Source: Candidatus Eisenbacteria bacterium
GTDB taxonomy: Bacteria; Eisenbacteria; RBG-16-71-46; JACRLI01
Direction of reading: 5' to 3'
DNA: 64,000 nt
Assembly (NCBI GenBank): GCA_016235265.1
Contig: JACRLI010000009.1
Location: 62,001 to 126,000, forward strand
In this document: positions 16,856 through 24,736 of the stretch, piece after piece
How positions within the stretch are numbered: position 1 is the first letter of the stretch
How the letters are laid out: the number at the start of each line of letters is the position of its first letter
The notes under the pieces: model-generated
The model's input: only the letters and a program-made list of their open reading frames with translations
The model's database searches: none
Told to the model about the DNA's origin: nothing
Program-made: the position numbers and the translations under genes

Positions 16856-17098
16856 ATGGCACGCATTGAGATTCGCTACTGCGCGTACTGAATCACCGGA
16901 CTTCATGCTGTCCGTGTGGCGGCACGAATCCGACGTGAGCTCCAGACCGACGTCGAGATGGTCGGGGGACGCTACGGTGAGTTCAAGGTTCTCGTGGATG
17001 GGAAGATCGTGATTGATGGGGGGCCGATGGCGGCGCTGGGGGTACTGCCGTCGGCGGGGAAGGTGCTTGAAACTGTGCGGCGGTGCCTGTCTGCATGA
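16856..17098 (+). CDS. Selenoprotein of the Rdx/SelW family (in-frame UGA at 16889-16891)
   Basis: Translation from the ATG at 16856 gives 80 residues if the TGA at 16889-16891 is read as selenocysteine: MARIEIRYCAYU, then ITGLHAVRVAARIRRELQ. The redox motif C9-x-x-U12 follows the first beta strand, and the rest (EFKVLVDGKIVIDGG, LPSAGKVLETVRR) matches the thioredoxin-like Rdx fold of SelW/SelT/SelH proteins. AAGGAG lies 6 bases before the ATG, and the frame stays open and family-like on both sides of the UGA, which argues against two separate genes. A hairpin directly after the UGA is a candidate SECIS. Rdx proteins are thiol/selenol oxidoreductases. Selenocysteine machinery genes are not in the window. 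Confidence 0.82.
16894..16918 (+). promoter_or_regulatory. Candidate bacterial SECIS hairpin
   Basis: CACCGGAC (16894-16901) pairs with GTCCG (16910-16914) and GTG (16916-16918), with U at 16915 bulged and an eight-base loop UUCAUGCU. It begins two bases after the UGA codon. Bacterial SECIS elements lie immediately downstream of the UGA and use a bulged U and a small apical loop to bind SelB, though the loop here is nearer the UGA than usual. A second possible stem (16931-16936 with 16950-16955) lies further on. Confidence 0.5.
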
Positions 17099-17424
17099 CG
17101 GTCGGAGGATGGGCAAGTCGGGCAGCGTAGGCAGACTGTCTACGGAAGAGGGGCGAGCCCACCCGCGTCGCGCACGGCGGGAAGACCCCTTACGAGGCCC
17201 TGCGCCAGCGGCTACCCTGGGCGGACAATCTGAAAGGCGATCTTGCGCACGCTGCAAACTCCCCCGGGGCGAGTTCGCCGAGCAGGATCGGGAACGCGCC
17301 TCGGGCATACCCGAATTCCAGTCCAGGACTGTCCGAATCGGAGCCGACCCAAACGCATCTTGAGGCACATCATGTGATATGCTTGCGGATGGATCCGACG
17401 CAATCTTCTCGAATTGAGGCCGCC
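17099..17424. other. Intergenic region (326 bases)
   Basis: The gap between the selenoprotein and the Ig/NHL lipoprotein gene contains no frame with coding character. Its only recognisable signal is TGATATGCT at 17376-17383 near the end, which looks like an extended -10 element (it is the same as at the 20.8-kb PEP-CTERM promoter) but has no good -35 box. Confidence 0.5.
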
Positions 17425-19662
17425 GTGCCTAAGTCAAGACTCAGCCGCTTCCGCCTCTTCTCCATAGCCCCGCTGGTGCTCGTCGGGGCCCTCTCTGCCG
17501 GTTGCGCGGACCATGTGACGCCACAGCCGCAGCCCGATGCCGTGCTGAACCCAACCAGTATCGATTTTGGCTCCGCTCGCGTCGGAACGAGTCCCTCCCG
17601 GTCGTTCAGTGTCACAAATGCCGGAGGGGGAACGATCGCTGGGACTCTCGGAGTGTCCAGCGCTGCGTTCCTCCTGGTGGGCGACAGCACGTTTTCGCTC
17701 GCTGCGGGACAGTCCAAGTCCTTCACCATCAGATTCACTCCGCTCGACACCGTCGCCTACGCGTGCAGCGTCTCGGTGCGCGGCATCGGCGCGTGGATCC
17801 GCGTTCTGGGCCGGGGGACTGCGACTGCCGCGTCGACACCTGTATGTTACGTTCCGCGCACCCAGGTGTCCTTTGACACGGTGACCGTGGGTGCATCGAG
17901 AACCCTTTCATTCTCGGTCCACAATCTGGGTGGTGGGGTGCTTCGGGGGAGTGCAGGCATCTCGTGCCCGGAATTCTCGGTTGTCTCCGGTGGGGAATAC
18001 GCCCTCACTGAGGGGGAGTCGGTCCTGGTTGCCTTGAACTTCGCGCCAACCGGGTCGGGAGGACTGAAGACATGCCTCGTCGAGCTCTCCGGTGGCAGCT
18101 GCGGGAGCGTGTTGCTTACTGGAGTCGCGGCATCTCCACCGACCGGCAGCCTCCGGCTTTCCCGGAGTGCCATCGACTTCGGACAGCTGCTCGTGGGCAG
18201 AACAACGGATCAGACCTTCAGGCTTCGAAATGCCGGGAGCGCTCCGGTGCCTGCTACCGTGCAGACCTCGTGTGCCGCGTTCCGGGTCGTCACGTCGCTT
18301 CCGGAGCTGTTGCCAGCCGGCGACTCGCTCGAGGTGACTGTGCGGTTCGCCCCGACCGACGTGGTCGCCTACTCCTGCTCCCTCGCCATTGGCTCGCCGC
18401 CGTCGGCATGGCTCGCGCTCCGGGGAACGGGCTTCGAGCCGCCGCACTGCAACATTGAGTCTGTGCTGGGGCTGCCGTCCCGCCTCATGCTGGGAGATTC
18501 CGCCAGCGGATGGTTCACCGTTGTGAATACCGGGATCACCCGCATCTCCGGCAGGGTGACTGCCACATGCCCCGGGCTGGTCCTGTTGGACAGTGTCTAC
18601 TCGATCAAAGGTGGCGCTTCCGCCATTATCCGATTCAAGGTAATTCCGGTTCGTGTGGGCACATTCAACTGCACGCTCAACCTGGGAAACTCTCAGTGCT
18701 CATCGGTCAGTGTTGGACTTGTCGTGGACCCACAGCCCCCCGCGGACTACTTCTCCTGGGGGAGTTGTGGCAGCAGGGATGGACAAATCGGCCAGGCTAC
18801 ATCCGTGGCAGTGGATGGCTAGGGACACGTGTACATCGGAGACGCCGGCCGAAGCATGGTGCAGAAGTTCTCGTCCGACGGCGCATTCGTCGCAGGCTTC
18901 CTGGTCAACGACCTGGACAACGGGAGGCCGGCGAACGTGTCCGGGGTAGCGGTGGATCCGACGGGCCGGATCTACGTGCTCGCGGGGCCGAGCGTAGCCG
19001 GCGGAAATGTGCGCATCCTGGTGCTTTCCTCGGATGGAGCGGCGCTGAACGACTGGATCGTGGATAGACGCACGTCGAGCATCGCCATGGGACCGAACGC
19101 GCAGCTCTTCACGGTTGGAAGTCACTACATCTCGAGTATCGACGGTCCTTTGAGAGTCACCGTCTACGATCATTCCGGCGTCCTCCAAAGGTACATAGAC
19201 GTGCCATCGATCAATCAGCAGTGGCCAAACAGTCTGGCAGTCGATGCCTCGGGGCGGGTCTACGTCTCAATTAGGGACTTGCGGGGCGTCTACTCGATTT
19301 CCGGCGGAGGTGCAACCCTTGTCGGCGGGCCGGGCCGGGGGGACAGGCAATTCACATTCCCGGGGGGACTCGCGGTGGACGCCGCCGGCAACCTGTACGC
19401 CGGAGATCTGCCCGAGTGCACGACCCTGCCAGGCCACGGGACGACTTGCGTCGGCGGGCAGAGGATCGGCGTCTTCGAGACGGCGGGAGGGTATCACCAG
19501 CTGGGCTCGGGCCTCGTCTATTCACCCGTGGGCCTCGCGGTCTCAACCCAGGGCTTCCTGTTTGTGGTGGATGGATGCAAGGTGCATCGGTTCCACGTCG
19601 CCGCCAGTCCCTCTCCAGGCCGGGCGGGATCATCGAGCACTTTCCGTCGAGGCAGTCGCTGA
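17425..19662 (+). pseudogene. Lipoprotein with ASPM-SPD2-Hydin-like repeats and NHL propeller, interrupted by amber codon
   Basis: One continuous frame of 745 codons is broken only by a TAG at 18820-18822. Before it: a lipoprotein signal (PKSRLSRFRLFSIAPLVLVGALSAGC; lipobox LSAGC) and about five Ig-like choice-of-anchor units with the recurring SIDFGSARVGT/AIDFGQLLVGR and FTIRFTP motifs. After it: NHL-type repeats (HVYIGDAGRSMVQKFSSDG, then GLAVDAAGNLYAGD). The amber falls exactly inside the first NHL unit, between SVAVDG and GHVYIGD, where a sense codon is expected. So this is either a recent nonsense mutation, a sequencing error, or suppressed. The GTG at 17425 follows GAGG and gives a proper lipoprotein signal. 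It is likely a surface lipoprotein of unknown binding partner. Confidence 0.75.
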
Positions 19663-19678
19663 ATCAAGTACGGTGCGT

Positions 19679-19765
19679 TGGTGCCGGAGGAGGGACTCGA
19701 ACCCTCACGACCTTGCAGTCACGGGATTTTGAGTCCCGCGCGTCTACCAGTTTCACCACTCCGGC
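19679..19765 (-). tRNA. tRNA-Leu(CAA)
   Basis: The minus strand folds into a class II cloverleaf: acceptor stem GCCGGAG pairs with CTCCGGC, the anticodon stem CGGGA/TCCCG holds the loop CTCAAAA with anticodon CAA, a variable arm follows, and the T arm has GGTTCGAGTCC. The discriminator is A and the CCA end (19679-19681) is encoded. It reads the Leu codon UUG. Confidence 0.95.
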
Positions 19766-19780
19766 AAAGTAGTCTCCGAG

Positions 19781-19809
19781 AGAATCGCATCGCCGCGAAA
19801 TCATGTCAA
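19781..19809 (-). promoter_or_regulatory. Candidate promoter of tRNA-Leu
   Basis: On the minus strand TTGACA (19804-19809) is followed by GATTCT (19781-19786) after 17 bases, placing the start of transcription some 10 bases before the tRNA 5' end at 19765. The -35 box is a perfect match and the -10 box is weak. Confidence 0.5.
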
Positions 19810-19907
19810 CGCAACGCAGTCCAAATCGGACCCTGGATGCCACGCGGATGGCCACGCCCGCGGCCGCCACGCCCCGGAACCGCCGGCGCCCCGCGCAGGG
19901 GAATGAT

Positions 19908-19986
19908 GCAGCCGCGCCAGGGCCCCCGACGCGGCTGCGATGAGCGCACGCTCGTGCGCTCGAGCGGGCGCAGAGCGCCCTATTTC
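19908..19986 (-). repeat. Triple-hairpin 3' element, copy A (after PEP-CTERM gene 1)
   Basis: Three hairpins lie in a row: 19908-19916 with 19930-19938 (9 bp), 19942-19949 with 19954-19961 (8 bp, loop GCTC) and 19966-19971 with 19975-19980 (6 bp, loop AGA), followed on the plus strand by TATTTC. Copy B at 26629-26713 has the same three hairpins in the same order and spacing, with longer or altered stems that keep pairing. Both copies lie just downstream of a PEP-CTERM gene on the minus strand. Confidence 0.75.
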
Positions 19987-20032
19987 TGAAGTTCGTCTGC
20001 GGCGACTGCACTCGCCAGGAAGCGCGTCGTGC

Positions 20033-20713
20033 CTACTTCCTCCGCGCCCCGCCCACCACGACCAGCCCGGCCAGCCCAAACCCCACCAGCCACCCCGAGC
20101 CCGTCTCCGGCACCGGCGCCACGCTGCGGTTCAGCTTGAACCACACGTCCGTCGGCGCCTCGACGGTGAAGTTCTCCAGGCTCCAGATCCACTGCGCATC
20201 ATCGGCGATCCCCGCGATCGGGCCGCCGTTGGTGTGCTTCCAGATCGAGGCTGCGTTGGTCTGCACGCCGCTGGTCATGGGCCGCGAGCTGGCCCAGCCG
20301 GAGTGCGGCGTGTACCACGTCGCCGGCCCCGCCAGCGGGTCGCTCAGCGCGTACAGCCAGTCGTTGGTGTTGGTGAGCAGGGTGGCGCCGCCGGTCTCCC
20401 ACATGAGGCCGCTGCCGGGGGCGATGTCGAGCTGGGCCAGGAACGCGCCGGGATTCTCGTCGCCGTTCAGGCCCCAGTGATCGTGCACGTGGAAGACGAG
20501 ATTCCGTTCCTCGCCGGGGGCAAGGGAGAAGCCGAACACGTCCGCATAGTGCCAGTTGTCCCAGTTGGCGCCGCCGTAGTAGGCTCCACCGTTCGAGGAC
20601 ACGAACGTGAAATCATCCCCGGTGGCCGTGATGTTCAGGCCGTAGGCCATCGCCGTGGAGGCCGCGAGCACACCGCCAAGGACCAGGGCCGCGCAGCGAA
20701 GCAGTCTCGTCAT
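20033..20713 (-). CDS. PEP-CTERM sorting-domain protein, paralog 1
   Basis: The 226-residue protein has a signal peptide (MTRLLRCAALVLGGVLAASTAMA), a beta-rich domain, and a C-terminal sorting signal PVPETGSG followed by a hydrophobic helix and GGARRK. This signal (PEP-CTERM type) sends proteins to exosortase for processing at the outer membrane or EPS layer. It is a clear paralog of the protein at 26718: shared segments include TATGDD, PGAFLAQ, GPATWYTPHSGW/VQWYDPWSGW and NGGPIAGIADDAQWIW. No exosortase or EPS gene is in the window. A consensus promoter at 20779-20806 precedes it and a conserved triple hairpin follows it. Confidence 0.88.
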   Translation of the reverse strand: MTRLLRCAALVLGGVLAASTAMAYGLNITATGDDFTFVSSNGGAYYGGANWDNWHYADVFGFSLAPGEERNLVFHVHDHWGLNGDENPGAFLAQLDIAPGSGLMWETGGATLLTNTNDWLYALSDPLAGPATWYTPHSGWASSRPMTSGVQTNAASIWKHTNGGPIAGIADDAQWIWSLENFTVEAPTDVWFKLNRSVAPVPETGSGWLVGFGLAGLVVVGGARRK

Positions 20714-20778
20714 GGGAACTCCCGTGTGTCAGGCTGAGGGCACGCTGGCGTCCGGCTCTCCCGGACGCCTTTCCGTAG

Positions 20779-20806
20779 AGCATATCAAGGAACGATAACG
20801 TGTCAA
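20779..20806 (-). promoter_or_regulatory. Promoter of PEP-CTERM gene 1
   Basis: TTGACA (20801-20806) and TATGCT (20779-20784) are 16 bases apart on the minus strand, with TGA before the -10 box, giving a leader of about 65 bases. The sequence TTGACACGTTA at its -35 end is shared with the promoter of the paralog at 27.5 kb. It overlaps the divergent pabB start codon. Confidence 0.7.
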
Positions 20807-22191
20807 CCGTCGCATTTGCCGGGCTTCCGGCAGGCTGCTTCCCATCGCTGCTGGATGCCGGGCCGCGCCATGGCGGGATCGGCTGCATGGCGGCCTGGCC
20901 CGCCCTGCACCGGACCGTCCGTTGGAACAACGAGGCCGATGCGCGTTCCGCGCTCCAGGGCCTCCTCGGGACCCTCGAAGCCAGCCTCGCGCCCACGGCA
21001 GGAGCCGCCGGCTCGCTCGCGGTCCTGGCACTATCCTACGAGGCCGGCTGGCTCCTTCAGCCGCGCCTGCCGGGTAACTGGGCGCGCGGCCTTCAGCCCG
21101 GCGCGGTGCTGGCCGACCTCGCGGTCTACCCCGGGTGGGCCGAGTTCGACCACGCGCGGCAGCGGCTGCACCTTCGGGGCACGACCGGCCTGTTCCAACG
21201 GCCGATGCCCGAGCCCGCGTCGGCGCACCCGCTCGCCGCGTTGCGCCCCGGGCCCTGGCGCGCCGCCTTCGGCATTGCCGAATACACCCGTGCCGTGGAG
21301 CGCACCCGCGAGTACATCGCCGCCGGCGACGTCTATCAACTAAACCTGGTCAACCGCCTCGAGTGCGCGGTCACGGGTCACCCGGGCTCGCTCTATCGCT
21401 CCGCGCTGCGCCACGCCCCCGCGCCCTACATGGCACTGCTGCGACGTCCCGGCCTGGACCTGGTGAGCCTCTCGCCCGAGTGCTTCCTGCGACGCCGGGG
21501 CGACACCCTGCGCGCCGCGCCGATCAAGGGCACAGCCGCGCGGCACGCCGATCCCGCGGCCGACGCCCGCTCCGCGCGGGCCCTCACGCTCGACCCCAAG
21601 AACTGCGCCGAGAATGTGATGATCACCGATCTCTTCCGCAACGACCTCGGCCGCATCGCGCGCACGGGCACGGTGCACGTGCCCGAGCTGCTCGCCGTGC
21701 GCAGCTTCCCCGGCGTGCACCACCTGGAAAGCGTGGTCGAGGCGCAGCCGCGCGCCGGCGTGACCATCGCCGAAATCCTGGCCGCCACGTTCCCATCCGG
21801 CTCCATCACCGGTGCACCCAAGCTGCGCGCCATGGAGCTGATCGCCGAGCTGGAGCCCGCGCCGCGCGGGTTCTCGATGGGCTCGATCGGCGTGTTCCGC
21901 GCGCGCGACGAATGGGAGATGTCGGTGGCCATCCGCACGCTGGAAATCCGCGACGGCCGCGCCTCGTTCCCGGTGGGTGGGGCGATCACGTGGGACTCCA
22001 CCCCGATGGACGAGTGGCGCGAGTGCGGCCTGAAGCGGCGCGCGCTGGAGCGCGCGCTGGAAGGGCAGGGGGATGCCACGCGCGAGCCGGTGCGGGTGAA
22101 GGCAGACGAACTGCCGTGGCCGGCGGACGCTGCGCTCCAGGCGGACGCCGCGCTACAGCCGGGAGCCTCGCTGCAGGCCGCCACCCCGTGA
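20800..22191 (+). CDS. pabB: Aminodeoxychorismate synthase component I
   Basis: The 463-residue protein has the chorismate-binding fold: LNLVNRLECAV, LVSLSPECFLRR, the lysine motif APIKGTAARHAD characteristic of PabB, then NVMITDLFRNDLGRIA and GSITGAPKLRAMELI. It makes 4-amino-4-deoxychorismate for folate synthesis, using ammonia from a PabA glutaminase not present here. The GTG start at 20800 has AAGGA about 8 bases upstream; an ATG at 20887 is possible but would remove the first 29 residues. The C-terminal 40 residues are Ala-rich with a short repeat (ALQADAALQPGASLQA). It overlaps pabC by 4 bases (GTGA). Confidence 0.93.
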   Translation: MSTVAFAGLPAGCFPSLLDAGPRHGGIGCMAAWPALHRTVRWNNEADARSALQGLLGTLEASLAPTAGAAGSLAVLALSYEAGWLLQPRLPGNWARGLQPGAVLADLAVYPGWAEFDHARQRLHLRGTTGLFQRPMPEPASAHPLAALRPGPWRAAFGIAEYTRAVERTREYIAAGDVYQLNLVNRLECAVTGHPGSLYRSALRHAPAPYMALLRRPGLDLVSLSPECFLRRRGDTLRAAPIKGTAARHADPAADARSARALTLDPKNCAENVMITDLFRNDLGRIARTGTVHVPELLAVRSFPGVHHLESVVEAQPRAGVTIAEILAATFPSGSITGAPKLRAMELIAELEPAPRGFSMGSIGVFRARDEWEMSVAIRTLEIRDGRASFPVGGAITWDSTPMDEWRECGLKRRALERALEGQGDATREPVRVKADELPWPADAALQADAALQPGASLQAATP

Positions 22192-23120
22192 CCCTGCCGC
22201 TGGTCCATCTCGACGGCCGCGTCGTTCCGATGGCGGAAGCACGAGTCCCGCCCACCTCCGCGGGCTTCCTGTGCGGCGCCGGCACATTCACCACGGCGCG
22301 CCTCGTGGCCGGCCGCCTGTGGCAGTGGCCCCTGCACCGCCTGCGCCTCGAAGCCGGCTGCGCCGCACTGGGCTTCGACCCGCGTGCCACGCGCGTGGAA
22401 TCCCTGGAAGCCGAGACGCGCGCCCTGGCCGAGGCCGCCGGCGCCCCTCCCGACGCCCTGGCCCGAATCCAACTATTCGAGGGCGCCGGTCCGCTGTGGC
22501 CCGAGCCCGCCGCGCCGGGGTCTGCGTCGAACGCCGCGACCCACCCTGGCGAGCGTCCGATCGGGCCCGGAGGGCGTTCGACCGCGGCACACGGCCCCGC
22601 GGACCACCCGGACCGCCCGGTCCACCGCCTGATCCTCCTGCGCCCCGCCCCGGCCCCGCGCCCGCCCGCGCGAGTGGGCTTCTCCGACTGGAGGGTGTTC
22701 TCGAACGCCCCCCTGCGCGGCCTCAAGCTCCTGAGCTACGCGGAGCCCTGGCGCGCAATGGAAGCCGCCCGCGCGAACGGATTCGACGAAGCGATCCGGG
22801 CCAACGAGAGGGGCGAAGTCGCAGGCGCATGCAGGGCGGGAGTGCTGTGGTCGCGCGATGGAGAAGTCTTCGGCCCCGACAGTTCCTGCGGCGGCCTCGA
22901 AAGCACCACCCGCGCCTGGGCCATAGGAAAGCTGCAAGCCCGAGGCCGCAAAGTCACACTGGGAGCCTTCCCGGTGTCGGAGGTGGCGGGAGCGGAGGAA
23001 CTGATCCTGTTCTCCGCCGGCGTCGGAGCCTGGAGCGCCGCCGAATTCCAGAGCCGCCCCCTGGCGGGAGAGGGCGGTCGCGTTGCCACGGATCTGGGGA
23101 AGGCGTTCACGCCAGCTTAG
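22188..23120 (+). CDS. pabC: Aminodeoxychorismate lyase (class IV PLP aminotransferase)
   Basis: The 310-residue protein is a fold-type IV PLP enzyme: SAGFLCGAGTFTTARLVAGR at the start, LKLLSYAEPWRAMEAARANG with the lysine that would hold PLP, and DEAIRANERGEVAGACRAG. Following pabB and joined to it by GTGA, it should convert aminodeoxychorismate to 4-aminobenzoate and pyruvate. It differs from typical PabC by a Pro/Gly/Ala-rich insertion of about 45 residues (roughly residues 105-150) and by a divergent KLLSYAEP in place of KTLNYLPN. It could instead be a D-amino acid or branched-chain aminotransferase, but the context favours PabC. Confidence 0.85.
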   Translation: MTLPLVHLDGRVVPMAEARVPPTSAGFLCGAGTFTTARLVAGRLWQWPLHRLRLEAGCAALGFDPRATRVESLEAETRALAEAAGAPPDALARIQLFEGAGPLWPEPAAPGSASNAATHPGERPIGPGGRSTAAHGPADHPDRPVHRLILLRPAPAPRPPARVGFSDWRVFSNAPLRGLKLLSYAEPWRAMEAARANGFDEAIRANERGEVAGACRAGVLWSRDGEVFGPDSSCGGLESTTRAWAIGKLQARGRKVTLGAFPVSEVAGAEELILFSAGVGAWSAAEFQSRPLAGEGGRVATDLGKAFTPA

Positions 23121-23156
23121 GACGAACAGCGCGGAATTGCGCAGCACCGAAGCGTA

Positions 23157-23256
23157 CGGCGGAGCAAGTGCAGAGGAGTCGCAATCCACGGAGCTGCGCG
23201 GCGGAGCAACCGCAGGGCAACTTGACTGCACGGAACAGCACGGCGAGCAATCGCAG
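23157..23256. repeat. Three 16-17-bp repeats with 42-bp period
   Basis: The motif CGGCGGAGCAA-nn-GCAG occurs at 23157-23173, 23199-23215 and (one base shorter) 23241-23256, each 42 bases after the previous one, in the gap between pabC and the trans-sulfuration enzyme. The 25 bases between copies are not conserved. Purpose unknown. Confidence 0.6.
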
Positions 23257-23283
23257 GACGCTTGATTGCCCGGCACGGCAATA

Positions 23284-23431
23284 CCCTCTCCCGGGGCGCG
23301 GGTGCACCCCTCACGGTGCGTCTGCGACCGACGTAGCCAGGATGGCGAAGGAGGGAGCAGCCGCAGTGATGGCTGCGCAGGATGCGCAGCCGAACGGGCC
23401 GTGAGGGGTGCACTCGCGCCCCGGGAGAGGG
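23284..23431. repeat. AGGAT-hairpin element copy 1, bounded by a 33-bp inverted repeat
   Basis: A 33-base arm at 23284-23316 is the inverse complement of 23399-23431 at 32 of 33 positions. Between them are GCC-AGGAT-GGC (23336-23346) and an 8-bp hairpin (23371-23378 with 23384-23391) with the same AGGAT loop. The part from AGCCGCAG to the second arm aligns with copy 2 at 26510. The element covers the 3' end of the trans-sulfuration enzyme gene on the minus strand. Confidence 0.7.
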
Positions 23432-24654
23432 CTGCGCGCGATGCCGACCGCCTTCATCGCGGTCTCGAACTGCCCCCACCGCTGCTCCAGGCTCCCCGTG
23501 TACCCGATCGAAACCCGCACCAGCCCCGGCGAGATCCCCGCCCGAGCCTGCTCCTCCTCCGACAACTCGCTCGAAGTCGAACTCGCCGAGCACGAAAGCA
23601 GCGTTTCGAAGTACCCCAGGCTCACCGCGATCATCCCGAACCCGCCCTCGTTCTGCAGCGCCTCCATGAACCGCGCCGCGCGCTCGGCGGTGCCCAGGTC
23701 GAAGCCGAAGATCCCGCCCCAGCCGTAGCCCGGGTTGAGCATCCTCTCCAGCGCCGCGTGCCCCGCGTGCGAGGCGAGCCCCGGGTAGATCACCGGCAGA
23801 CCGCGTGACGAGAGACGCGTGGCGAACTCCAGCGCGCGCCGCGAGTGCTCCGCGACGCGAATGCCGAGGTGCGGGATGCGCAGCCCCAGGTGGAATGCCA
23901 CACCCGGATCCATCGTGGGCCCCAGCAGCATCAGCGAGCCGTTGTTGACGTCCATGAGGCCGGCGATGAACTCCTCGCTGCCGCACACGGCCCCGCCGAG
24001 CACGTCCGAGGCGCCGCTCACGAACTTGGTCAGGCTGTGCACCACCACGTCCGCCCCGTGCCGGGCGGGGGAGACGATCACCGGGCAGAAGGTGTTGTCC
24101 ACCACCAGCAGCGCGCCGTGACGGTGCGCGATCTCCGCGAGGCGCGTGATGTCGGCCACCACCAGCGTTGGATTGGACGTGGTTTCCACGTACAGGAGCC
24201 GCGTGCGGTCCCGGAACGCAGCCTCCACCGCGGCCAGGTCGGTGACGTCCACGAAGGAGGCCTGGATGCCCGTGCGCGCCGGCAGGAAGTGGCGGAACAG
24301 CGCGAACGTGCCGCCATAGATCGTGTCGCCCACCACCGCGTGATCCCCCGCGCCGCAGATGCCCAGCACCGTGGCCGATATGGCGCCCATGCCGCTGGCA
24401 GCGCAGTAGGCGGCCTGCGTGCCTTCCAGGGCGGCCAGCTGGCGTCCGAGCGCGTACACAGTGGGGTTGAAGTGGCGGCCGTAGAGATAGCAGCCCTGCC
24501 CCGGGCCGCGCAGCCCGTGGAAGATCTCGGGCATGGTGTCGGCGTTGAGCACGGTGAAGGTGGTGCTGGCCTCGATGGACATGTTCACCCCGCCGTGCTC
24601 TCCGAACTCGTGACGGGCGCGGGCCAGGGACTCGATCGGGTCGAAGCGGCTCAT
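23311..24654 (-). CDS. PLP-dependent trans-sulfuration enzyme (Cys/Met metabolism family)
   Basis: The 447-residue protein is a fold-type I PLP enzyme of the cystathionine gamma-synthase/methionine gamma-lyase group: YGRHFNPTVYALGRQLAALEG, AASGMGAIS, VVDNTFCPVI, and the PLP lysine HSLTKFVSGASDVLGG. The exact reaction is open: methionine gamma-lyase and O-acetylhomoserine-type activities are both compatible. Its position after a threonine exporter and beside an Lrp regulator suggests sulfur amino-acid turnover. The ATG at 24654 has GGAGG before it. The last 30-35 residues are encoded by the AGGAT-hairpin element, so the natural C-terminus may have been extended by it. The upstream exporter is 82 bases away, probably in one operon. 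Confidence 0.85.
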   Translation of the reverse strand: MSRFDPIESLARARHEFGEHGGVNMSIEASTTFTVLNADTMPEIFHGLRGPGQGCYLYGRHFNPTVYALGRQLAALEGTQAAYCAASGMGAISATVLGICGAGDHAVVGDTIYGGTFALFRHFLPARTGIQASFVDVTDLAAVEAAFRDRTRLLYVETTSNPTLVVADITRLAEIAHRHGALLVVDNTFCPVIVSPARHGADVVVHSLTKFVSGASDVLGGAVCGSEEFIAGLMDVNNGSLMLLGPTMDPGVAFHLGLRIPHLGIRVAEHSRRALEFATRLSSRGLPVIYPGLASHAGHAALERMLNPGYGWGGIFGFDLGTAERAARFMEALQNEGGFGMIAVSLGYFETLLSCSASSTSSELSEEEQARAGISPGLVRVSIGYTGSLEQRWGQFETAMKAVGIARSPLPGRECTPHGPFGCASCAAITAAAPSFAILATSVADAP

Positions 24655-24736
24655 GGATCCTCCATCGGAAGCTCGCAGGGCAGGCCTGCGCACCTGCCGG
24701 GAACAGCTCGGGAAACGGGCGGCACGAATGCCGGCG

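Noticed and set aside
16931..16955. 6-bp stem further downstream as the main SECIS
   Set aside because: It starts about 40 bases after the UGA with a 13-base loop, less suitable than the hairpin at 16894-16918; kept only as an alternative.
16916..17098. A separate 60-residue gene starting at GTG 16916
   Set aside because: Its residues are the rest of the Rdx fold, and the strong ribosome site and N-terminal strand lie before the UGA, so it is the end of the selenoprotein.
18820..18822. Amber codon as pyrrolysine or a recoded stop
   Set aside because: No sign of pyrrolysine genes, TAG is used as an ordinary stop elsewhere in the window, and the context gives no downstream element.
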